From Chelativorans intermedius (GTDB lineage Bacteria > Pseudomonadota > Alphaproteobacteria > Rhizobiales > Rhizobiaceae), in contig NZ_JAODNW010000003.1 of assembly GCF_025398255.1 (NCBI RefSeq), forward strand, positions 186,001 to 250,000: DNA of 64,000 nt, in the 5' to 3' direction. The translations under genes were made by a program, and so were the position numbers. The notes under the pieces were generated by a model. It was given only the letters and a program-made list of their open reading frames with translations. It searched no databases and was not told the DNA's origin. Below, piece by piece: positions 57,274 to 64,000 of the stretch (its first letter is position 1; each line of letters starts with the position of its first letter).

Positions 57274-58480
57274 GGCGTTGCTCCTGCCGGCCTCCGGCCT
57301 CCCGGCGCCCGCTGCCCTTCTCTCCCTGCGCGTCGGCGGCGCCGCCACCGGAGCGCCCTTCGCCGGTGCCCGTTTCAGGGCCGGAATCGCGTCCGCCGAC
57401 ATGACCGTTCGCCTGGTTGCCTGCGCTGGGGGTTCCGCCCGACGGCGCCTGCTGGACGGTAATGCGGTCCACCTCGTAGCCCAGCGCGCGCAGTGCCCGC
57501 GTCATGGCCTCGCCATCGGCGTTCAGCCGTTGCCGGGCCTCCGCGGTTTCCACCTGAAGTTCAATCGAAAGTTGTCCATCCGAAACCTTCAGCCTGGCCG
57601 TCACCATGCCAAGCTCGGCAGGATGAAGCTGGATCTTGAGCGTATGGACGGGCTCGGTGCCGCGCGCGACGGCGGCCATGGCGCGCGCTGCTTCGCCGGC
57701 GGCGGATGCGAAGGCCGGGCTGGCCTCGAGACCGGAGATCAGCGACGCGCCAGTGCCGCTCATGGCGGATGGCGTGGCACCGGGCGCCGGCGCCGGCGCC
57801 GTGTGCAGGCTGACGATGCGCACCGGCTGCAGCCGGCCGCTTTCGGCGTCCCTGCCGCCGGCATGCCCATCCTGCCGTGCCTCGGTGGCGTCCGTCATCG
57901 CCGGCTGGCCGTGCAGGGGGGCCTTGCCGGCGGGGCCGGGTGGTGCCTCGGCGCCCCGGGCGCGCGGTGCGGAGGGAGCCTCCATTTCAGGCCGGGCCTT
58001 TGGGGTCCGTGCCGTGCCGGCCTCCGGGCCTGGCGCGACAGCCCCTGCCATGTCCGTTCGCGTGGCAGCGGCGATCGGCTCCCGGTGTTCCGTCGGAACC
58101 GGGGCGAAGCCTCCAAGCGCATCCTCTGCCTTCTTTTCGCCCGTGCCGGCGCCGACGGCCTCTCGTTCCTCATCCGGCTCCATCTGCACGGGGCGCATCG
58201 CGCGCGGCTGCGCCTCCTGCGCGCTGACAGACGCCCTGCTCCCGGCCATCGCCGGGCCGGCATCGCCTTGCAGGGCGGCGGAAAGGCGGCCGATGAGCGC
58301 GGCGAGACGCAACGGCCGTTCGCCCGTCTCGCCGGGCGGTTGCTGTCTGCCTGCCGGCCCTGCGTCCTCCTCCAGGGCGCGGCTGAAGCCCGGCATCTGG
58401 CCCGGGGTCTCCTTTCCGCGCGGGCTGCCCTGTGTGCGGGGCAGGGCCATGGATCTTGCCGTTCCCACCGCTTCCGTCAT
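57242..58480 (-). CDS. fliK: Hook-length control protein FliK (MotD)
   Basis: 412 residues. The first 260 are Pro/Ala/Glu/Arg-rich and presumably disordered (the ruler). The C-terminal FliK domain (about 275-345) reads LKIQLHPAELGMVTARLKV and LNADGEAMTRALRALGYEV. It sets hook length and switches export. It overlaps motC by 4 bp and the transglycosylase by 32 bp. Rhizobial copies were first named MotD. Confidence 0.9.
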   Translation of the reverse strand: MTEAVGTARSMALPRTQGSPRGKETPGQMPGFSRALEEDAGPAGRQQPPGETGERPLRLAALIGRLSAALQGDAGPAMAGSRASVSAQEAQPRAMRPVQMEPDEEREAVGAGTGEKKAEDALGGFAPVPTEHREPIAAATRTDMAGAVAPGPEAGTARTPKARPEMEAPSAPRARGAEAPPGPAGKAPLHGQPAMTDATEARQDGHAGGRDAESGRLQPVRIVSLHTAPAPAPGATPSAMSGTGASLISGLEASPAFASAAGEAARAMAAVARGTEPVHTLKIQLHPAELGMVTARLKVSDGQLSIELQVETAEARQRLNADGEAMTRALRALGYEVDRITVQQAPSGGTPSAGNQANGHVGGRDSGPETGTGEGRSGGGAADAQGEKGSGRREAGGRQEQRHGAARGGLYI

Positions 58481-59613
58481 GGTGTTTCCTCCCGCAGCAG
58501 GGCGTCGATGGCCGCGAGCTTCTCTCGCGTCTCGGCCAGGAAAAGGGCGCCGTCCTCGTCTATCGTTGCATCCTGAGCGGCCTCGGGGGACGGGGGTGCC
58601 ACCACTTCTTCGGCGATTTCGGTGGCCGCGCGCAGAAGCCGCCGGTCGCCCGGGGAGAGACGCTGCGCGTCGATCTCCTTCAGCGTCTTGAGCACCTTCT
58701 CCGCGTTTTCGCCGGTCACGGCGGCGAGATTGGCATAAAGCACGGCGCGCGGGTCGCGCTCGTCTCCCTGTTCGACGGCGTGCTTGCGCGCATTGCGCGA
58801 AGCGAAGGCGAGCAGGCGTTCATGGCCTTCTATGGCGCTTTGGCGGGCGATGCGCAGATAGATGGTTCGCGCCTGCTCGGGCGTCATTCCGGCAACGACC
58901 TCCTCGACAAGCCCCAGATCCACCTCTGCCTGCAGGGCAATGACGGCGGAGACGAAGCTCTCCGCAAACTGGCTTGCATAGGGCGAGCGCAGAAAGCGGC
59001 GGACATATTGCCGGGAGGCCAGGGCAAAACGCTGCACGTCGTGCGCGCTGGCGCTGAGCGTGATGGAGCGGCGAAGGGCCGCCTCCTCGATCAGCGTGCC
59101 GGGGCTCAGAAGCCGCGCCTTGTCGAACAGCCGCAGCGCGCCGACGGGGTCTTCCTGGCTCAGCAGCGCCCCCATCATCAGCGCCAACGGTGCGGCGAGC
59201 GTGTCCTCCGTCGCCAGCGGATCGAAGCCCTCCAGCATGGCGCGCGCGCCGGCGAAATCGCCGCGGGCATAGCGCACGATGCCTTCGCTGAGCATCCTTT
59301 CGCGCTCACCGAGCGCCAGGCGCCCGACAATGGACTCCAGCGTGGCGGGATTGCCGCCACTGGCGCCATAGACCAGGAGGGCGCGAATGTTGCGCGGATC
59401 CTCGAAGACCGCCGGATCGGTGGCGCGCAGCCGCTCGTCGATGACGCCAAGCAGCCTGCGCTGCATGGGAAGGGCGGCATGGTCGCCATCGGCGATCCTG
59501 TCCTGCAGGCGGTGCAGCGAGCGTACCATCTGATAGGGCTGCATGCCCTCCGCGCCCGCCGGCAGGGACAGGCCGACCATCAGCGCGATGCCGGCGACGA
59601 CAGGCCACCTCAT
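58477..59613 (-). CDS. motC: Periplasmic motility protein MotC
   Basis: 378 residues with a signal peptide (MRWPVVAGIALMVGLSLPAG) and an all-helical repeat-rich body. In rhizobia MotC works with MotB to control stator activity and swimming speed. It overlaps motB and fliK by 4 bp (ATGA) at each end. Confidence 0.92.
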   Translation of the reverse strand: MRWPVVAGIALMVGLSLPAGAEGMQPYQMVRSLHRLQDRIADGDHAALPMQRRLLGVIDERLRATDPAVFEDPRNIRALLVYGASGGNPATLESIVGRLALGERERMLSEGIVRYARGDFAGARAMLEGFDPLATEDTLAAPLALMMGALLSQEDPVGALRLFDKARLLSPGTLIEEAALRRSITLSASAHDVQRFALASRQYVRRFLRSPYASQFAESFVSAVIALQAEVDLGLVEEVVAGMTPEQARTIYLRIARQSAIEGHERLLAFASRNARKHAVEQGDERDPRAVLYANLAAVTGENAEKVLKTLKEIDAQRLSPGDRRLLRAATEIAEEVVAPPSPEAAQDATIDEDGALFLAETREKLAAIDALLREETP

Positions 59614-60857
59614 CGTGGCACCTCCAGCAGGATGTCGATGCGGCGATTGGCATCGGCCAGCGGGTTGTCGGGCACCTTCAGCCGCCGGTCGGCAAAGCCC
59701 GCCACTTCGGAAATGCGCTCCTCCGCAAGCCCGCCGCGCACCAGCATGTAGCGCGCGGCGTGGGCGCGGGCCGTCGACAGGCGCCAGTTGTCATAGTCTC
59801 CATTGCTGAAAGGACGGGCGTCGGTGTGGCCGTGGACGCGCACGGTGCCTGGATGCCCGGCAAGCGTCTTGCCGATCTTCTCCATGGCCAGCACGAGCTG
59901 GCGCGCCGGCACCGCCGAGCCGACGGGGAACATGCCGTAGCGCATGTCGTCGGTGACGGAGATCAGCACACCGTCCTCTCCCGCGGTCACGGTGACGGTG
60001 GTGGCGATGCCCTCGCGCTGCAGCGCGGCGCGGATTTCCCGGCGCACCGCATCTGCGGTCTGCTCGCGCGCGGCCTCGGCCTGCCGCTCCTCCTCGGCCA
60101 ACGGCTCGACGGGCGGCACGGGAGCCGGCGAGGGGGCTTGCGACCGTGTCTCCTGCTGTTGCGCGGGGCGGGCTTCCGCCTGCGCCGGCCCGTCGGGCGT
60201 GTGCGCCGGGGGCCCACCCTTCCCGCCCGGCTGCCCGCGCTCCTCGTCGGGGTCTCCCTGCACGCCCACCTGGGGTTCGGCCACCTGCTGGGACCAGAAG
60301 TCCGGCGCGAAGGGATCGCGATAGGCTTCGCCGCCGGAGGCGCCGGAGGAGGGGCCGGCGTTCTGCACGCCGCCTTCGCCCTTGTCCGAGACGTTCTGCC
60401 TCTTGTCGATGTCGGCCGCGATTTCGGCCAACACCGCATAGGGGTCGGAAAAGAAATTGTCGTCCGAGTGCCGGCCGGCCTCTTCAGGGGAGGCCGGCTT
60501 GTCCCTGCCTGCCTCGGGCGGGCTCGGCATGGCGGCTGGCGTCGGCTCCGCCGACGGGTCGGGCTCCTGCGGCTCTGCGGCGCTCTGCGGCCCCTGGCCG
60601 ATGTCCTGCACGCCCCTGCTGCTGGTGTTGCGGTCGATCAGCTTGATGGGATTGAAGTAGCTCGCCAGGGCGGCGCGCGTCTGCTCGTTGGCGGCGTTGA
60701 TGAGCCACATCACGAGGAAGAAGCACATCATCGCCGTCATGAAATCGGCAAAGGCGATCTTCCATACGCCGCCATGATGGCCTTCATCCTCATCGTCGCC
60801 GCCGCGGCGCACGATGATGATCTCGGCCCGCCGTTCCTCGCCCTGCGCGGCGCTCAT
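59610..60857 (-). CDS. motB: Stator protein MotB
   Basis: 415 residues. The single helix carries the proton-binding aspartate Asp38 (IAFADFMTAMMCFFLVMW). A long Pro/Glu-rich linker (about 90-280) leads to the OmpA-type peptidoglycan-binding domain (VHGHTDARPF, LSTARAHAARYML). It anchors the stator. motA is not in the window. The start overlaps the fliH-like gene end as ATGA. Confidence 0.96.
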   Translation of the reverse strand: MSAAQGEERRAEIIIVRRGGDDEDEGHHGGVWKIAFADFMTAMMCFFLVMWLINAANEQTRAALASYFNPIKLIDRNTSSRGVQDIGQGPQSAAEPQEPDPSAEPTPAAMPSPPEAGRDKPASPEEAGRHSDDNFFSDPYAVLAEIAADIDKRQNVSDKGEGGVQNAGPSSGASGGEAYRDPFAPDFWSQQVAEPQVGVQGDPDEERGQPGGKGGPPAHTPDGPAQAEARPAQQQETRSQAPSPAPVPPVEPLAEEERQAEAAREQTADAVRREIRAALQREGIATTVTVTAGEDGVLISVTDDMRYGMFPVGSAVPARQLVLAMEKIGKTLAGHPGTVRVHGHTDARPFSNGDYDNWRLSTARAHAARYMLVRGGLAEERISEVAGFADRRLKVPDNPLADANRRIDILLEVPR

Positions 60858-61486
60858 GACAGCACCTCCGCCAGCGCCTGCGACCATTCGCCAAGCCGTG
60901 TCTCGAACAGGCTTTCGTCGATCTCGGCGGTCAGGTCGAAATCGCCGGCCTCGGAAAACTCCACCTGTGCGGCGCGTTCGCCGAGGCTGGCCCTCAGCGC
61001 ATCGCACAACAGCGCGCTGCCTTTCACGCGGATGCGCACGGCCTCGCGGTCCTCAAGCGCGGCGGCGACGATGCGCGTCAGTTCCTCGACGGCGCGCTTC
61101 TGCAGGTCCTCCGTCAGAACGACGCCGAGGATGCGCGCACTCAGCGCGGCGGTAAGCGCGGTCACCTCGCGCTGCATCTTGTCGAAGCGTGCGGCAATGA
61201 GAGCGCCGGCCTCCTCGGCAAGCTGCCTTCTGGCCGCAGCCATCTCCTCCTCGTGACGTGCGCGCTCGGCAGCCAGCCTTTCGGCGTGCTGGCGTTCCAG
61301 GCGCTGGGCGAGCGCTTCCTCGGCGCGCGCCACCGCTTCCTCCAGCGTCTGCCGCTCTTCCCCCGCGTCGGGTGCCTCCGGGCGGGGCGGGGCGAAGGCC
61401 GGCTCCATGTCGGGCGCGACGGCGCGGCGGGCGGGAGCCGCCGCGCCGAAATCCGGCAGCGCATCGGCAAGCGCCAGCCCCGGCAT
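60854..61486 (-). CDS. FliH-like flagellar assembly protein
   Basis: 210 residues. A short N-terminus is followed by a charged coiled coil (about 45-105) and a C-terminal alpha/beta domain (RILGVVLTEDLQKRAVEELT, AVRIRVKGSALL, VEFSEAGDFDLTAEID) that has the FliH/YscL layout. It would control the export ATPase FliI. The start overlaps the fliF stop by one nt (TGATG). Confidence 0.75.
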   Translation of the reverse strand: MPGLALADALPDFGAAAPARRAVAPDMEPAFAPPRPEAPDAGEERQTLEEAVARAEEALAQRLERQHAERLAAERARHEEEMAAARRQLAEEAGALIAARFDKMQREVTALTAALSARILGVVLTEDLQKRAVEELTRIVAAALEDREAVRIRVKGSALLCDALRASLGERAAQVEFSEAGDFDLTAEIDESLFETRLGEWSQALAEVLS

Positions 61487-63129
61487 CAGCCCGTGGCCTC
61501 CGCCTCGGCACGTGCCCACTTGCGCAGGATGTGGGCCGTGCGCTCCTCGCTGAGATCGACCATGCGGGCAAGGCGTGCCTGCGGGGCGGGCCTGATCTTC
61601 AGGCGGTAGTCCTCGTCCTCTTCCTCCATCGTCATTTCGGTGGCTGCCTCACCCTCAGCGGGGGGCAGGCGGGGGTTCTCCGCTGCATCCGGCAGCGAAC
61701 GCTGGGCAGCTTCAAGCTGCGCTGCCTCCTCGCCGGCAGGCCGCATCAGGGCGCCGGCAAGCGGCTTCAATCCGAACCAGGTGACAAGGAAGGCGACCAG
61801 AACGAAGGCGGCGGCATTGATGAGGGTGCCGGCCTGCTGGCCGAGGAAGGCCAGCGCACCCGGCTCGGCGGCCTCCACACCGTCGAGCCCGTCGATGAAC
61901 TCTACGGCCGCGACATTGAGAACATCGCCGCGTGTCTCGTCGAAGCCGGCCGCCGAGGCCACCACCGTCTGGATTTCGGCGATGCGCTCCTGCAGCGCCT
62001 CGGGCGGTGCATTCTCGCCCAGAAGGGCGGCGATGCGCGCCTCGTTCACCACCACCGCGATGGACAGCCGCGAGACGCGGTAGCCGTTGCTGGTGGTGGC
62101 GATGCGGCGCGTGTTGATCTCGTAGTTGGTGGTTTCCTCGCGGCGCTCGCTCGCTTCGGAGGAGCGCGGCGTTTCGGCGGCGGGCGTTTCCTCCTGCGGC
62201 AGGTTCTGGAGCACCGTCGTCGGCGTGGCGGCCGTCTCCTGCATTGCGCTGTCCTCGGTGCGCACGATCTGCACGGAGCGTTCGACGCGCGAATCGGGAT
62301 CGTAGATGACTTCCTCGACCTGCTGGCTGTCGGTGTTGACATCCGCCTTGACGCTGGCGCGGAAGTTGTCCGGTCCGAGATACGGGGTGAGCGCGCGGCG
62401 GATGTTCTGCTCGATCTGGGTTTCCACGGTGCGTTCGATGCCGAGCGAACGCTGGGCGGTGTTGTTGGCGGGATCGTCGCCGGCGGCCAGCAGCGCGCCG
62501 GAGGAGTCGAGCACCGTGACCTTCTCCGCCGCCAGTCCCGGCACCGCGGCGGCGACCATGTAGCGGATGGCAGCGGCCTTTTCCGCTGCGTCGAGGCCCG
62601 AGGCACGAATGACGACGGAGGCCGAGGGCTCCTGAGCCTCGCGGCGGAAATTGCCGCGTTCGGCCATCACGATGTGCACGCGCGCCGCCTTGATGCCGGC
62701 GATGGACTGGATCGTGCGGGCGATCTCGCCTTCCAGCGCGCGCACGCGCGTCACCTCCTGCATGAAGGTGGTCAGACCCAGGGAGCCCACATTGTCGAAC
62801 AGTTCGTAGCCCGCGTTCGTGCTGGTGGGCAGGCCCTTCTCGGCCAGCAGCATGCGCGCCTGGGCGGTGCGGCCGGCCGGCACGAGCACGGTGGTGCCGT
62901 CGGAGGCGACGTCGAAGCTGATGCCGGCCTCGCCGAGCACCAGGCCGATCTGGTTGACGTCCGAGCGTTCGAGCCCAACATAAAGCGTCTCATAGGCCGG
63001 GCGGTTGAGGTAGATCGCGCCGGCCACGACGACGGCCATCACCAGCGCCAGAACGCCGCCCATCATGGCCAGGCGCCTCGGTCCCAGGCTTTTCAGGTTT
63101 TCGACGACGGTCTGAAGCTGCTCCGGCAA
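61486..63129 (-). CDS. fliF: Flagellar MS-ring protein FliF
   Basis: 547 residues. Two membrane helices (about 22-42 and 435-455) flank the ring-building motifs (YETLYVGLERSDVNQI, VTRVRALEGEIARTIQSI, VHIVMAERGNFRREAQEPSA). The C-terminal tail (about 515-547) binds FliG. The start appears to be TTG at 63129, MPEQLQTVVENLKSLGPRRL, the usual N-terminus. A terminator and flagellin lie upstream. Confidence 0.95.
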   Translation of the reverse strand: MPEQLQTVVENLKSLGPRRLAMMGGVLALVMAVVVAGAIYLNRPAYETLYVGLERSDVNQIGLVLGEAGISFDVASDGTTVLVPAGRTAQARMLLAEKGLPTSTNAGYELFDNVGSLGLTTFMQEVTRVRALEGEIARTIQSIAGIKAARVHIVMAERGNFRREAQEPSASVVIRASGLDAAEKAAAIRYMVAAAVPGLAAEKVTVLDSSGALLAAGDDPANNTAQRSLGIERTVETQIEQNIRRALTPYLGPDNFRASVKADVNTDSQQVEEVIYDPDSRVERSVQIVRTEDSAMQETAATPTTVLQNLPQEETPAAETPRSSEASERREETTNYEINTRRIATTSNGYRVSRLSIAVVVNEARIAALLGENAPPEALQERIAEIQTVVASAAGFDETRGDVLNVAAVEFIDGLDGVEAAEPGALAFLGQQAGTLINAAAFVLVAFLVTWFGLKPLAGALMRPAGEEAAQLEAAQRSLPDAAENPRLPPAEGEAATEMTMEEEDEDYRLKIRPAPQARLARMVDLSEERTAHILRKWARAEAEATG

Positions 63130-63185
63130 AGCCTCGATACTCCCAGCAGTGAACCCGGGGGTGAGGCTAGCGGGCGAAGCTTGTG

Positions 63186-63220
63186 CGAAAATGAAATGGG
63201 GGCCGCAGAACGCGGCCCCC
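63186..63220 (-). terminator. Intrinsic terminator of the flagellin gene
   Basis: A perfect 9-bp stem (63198-63206 with 63212-63220), 5-nt loop, then CATTTCATTTT on the minus strand, 23 bp past the flagellin stop. It separates high-level flagellin transcription from fliF. Confidence 0.85.
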
Positions 63221-63243
63221 GCATCGCCAGATCGCTTTTCCGA

Positions 63244-64000
63244 TCAGCGGAAGAGCGACAGGATGTTCTGGGCGTTGGAGTTGGCGATCGACAGCGCCTG
63301 AATGCCGAGCTGCTGCTGCGTCTGCAGGGCGGCAAGCCGCGTCGACTCCTCGTTCATGTCGGCATCGACCAGCTGGCCGACGCCGCGGTCGATGGCGTCC
63401 ATCAGCGCCGAGGTGAACTCCGTCTGCAGGTCGATGCGCGACTTGGCGGCACCGAGCGCCGAGGCGCCGGTGGCAAGGCCGGAAAGCGCGGTCTCGATGC
63501 CCGTCAGGGTGTCGTTGAAGTCCGTCTCGTCCAGGCCGGCCGTCGTCACGTCGATGTTCAGCACCGTGAAGGTCGCAGCACCGGCGCCGGTGGTGGTGAA
63601 CTGGGTGTCGAGGATACCCGCGTTCATGCCGCCCGTGTCGACCAGGCGCACATCGGCCAGCGTGATCTGCAGGCTGCCGGTCGTCACATTGCCCGAGGAG
63701 TCACGGTTGTAGGACGAGATCACGCTGAAGGTCGTCGTCGTGGCCGTGGAGTCCGTCGACAGGAGGTTGGTGCCGGCATAGCTGGCATTGGCGATCTCGG
63801 AGAGCTGATCCTGCAGGGCGCCGATTTCCGTCTGGATCTTGGCGCGGTCCTCGGTTCCCGAGCTCTTGGCCAGAAGGACCTTCTCCTTGATCTGGTCGAC
63901 CACCTCGACGGCCTTGTTTATCGCCGTGTAGGCGGTGTCCACCTTGCCGGCGGCGAGGCCGAGGGCGTCCTGAACGACCGAGTTGGCCTTGTTGTCCGAA
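63244..64000 (-). CDS. Flagellin, C-terminal part (truncated by the window edge)
   Basis: About 251 C-terminal residues are visible, beginning SDNKANSVVQDALGLAAGKV at the right edge. The D1 helices (TAYTAINKAVEVVDQIKEKV, ANASYAGTNLLS) and the C-terminal D0 helix (ALSIANSNAQNILSLFR) are conserved. The middle (STATTTTFSVISSYN and on) is the variable surface region. It polymerises into the filament and should be controlled by the FlaF/FlbT pair. The start lies beyond the window. Confidence 0.95.
   Translation of the reverse strand, partial: SDNKANSVVQDALGLAAGKVDTAYTAINKAVEVVDQIKEKVLLAKSSGTEDRAKIQTEIGALQDQLSEIANASYAGTNLLSTDSTATTTTFSVISSYNRDSSGNVTTGSLQITLADVRLVDTGGMNAGILDTQFTTTGAGAATFTVLNIDVTTAGLDETDFNDTLTGIETALSGLATGASALGAAKSRIDLQTEFTSALMDAIDRGVGQLVDADMNEESTRLAALQTQQQLGIQALSIANSNAQNILSLFR

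Overview
The window is high-GC, gene-dense bacterial chromosome. Gene content points to an alphaproteobacterium of the order Hyphomicrobiales (Rhizobiales), probably near the Phyllobacteriaceae/Mesorhizobium-type families. Evidence: the flagellar regulator ftcR (rem), the FlaF/FlbT flagellin regulators, the periplasmic motility protein MotC with MotD/FliK, a Brucella-type Omp10 lipoprotein, homospermidine synthase, and a structured speF-type leader upstream of an ornithine decarboxylase gene. The species cannot be named from the sequence. I see no rRNA, tRNA, CRISPR array, transposase or integrase. The window looks like stable core chromosome.

Layout. 1-893: a bufferin locus (bufA1 and the start of bufB, cut by the left edge), a copper-linked peptide metallophore and its modifying enzyme. 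1042-2091: threonine aldolase. 2574-8807: gltB-gltD glutamate synthase. 8818-11220: an SGNH-fold protein that appears to have lost catalytic residues, and an MltB-like lytic transglycosylase. 11409-16357: galU, an outer-membrane barrel protein, kdsD and hemH. 16489-23617, all minus strand: a LysM-tailed 5'-nucleotidase, omp10, homospermidine synthase, pabB and oligoendopeptidase F. 23802-29814: an orphan sigma-54 activator, a DUF882 wall protein, KDPG aldolase, an N-acetylmuramidase and a DUF533 protein. 30001-36085: modABC molybdate ABC transporter, then a dctPQM TRAP transporter. 36239-42345: an aminotransferase, an acetyltransferase, a small membrane protein, a DUF1007-NicO nickel/cobalt pair, a LysR regulator and an amidase. 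42421-44933: promoter, speF-type leader, ornithine decarboxylase and an acetyltransferase. 44703-45622: SCP2-like protein and a MarR regulator.

45862-64000 is one long minus-strand flagellar region. In transcription order: flagellin (cut by the right edge), fliF, a fliH-like gene, motB, motC, fliK/motD, a lytic transglycosylase, ftcR, flgE, flgK, flgL, flaF, flbT, flgD, fliQ, flhA, fliR, and four small genes (fliJ-, flgJ- and flgN-like, plus a membrane-anchored protein of unknown role). Many of these genes overlap by the ATGA type, which suggests translational coupling. A hairpin followed by a T-rich tract closes the region at about 45797.

Themes. Nitrogen and polyamine metabolism recur: glutamate synthase, ornithine decarboxylase under an RNA leader, and homospermidine synthase, which together suggest an ornithine to putrescine to homospermidine route. 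Envelope biogenesis is the second theme. The items most worth a second look are the bufferin locus, the structured odc leader, the degenerate SGNH protein, the GNAT gene that reads through into an antisense neighbour, a hairpin half-site shared by the gltB and marR upstream regions, the hairpin-rich gene-free gap at 13928-14284, and the divergent small flagellar genes.
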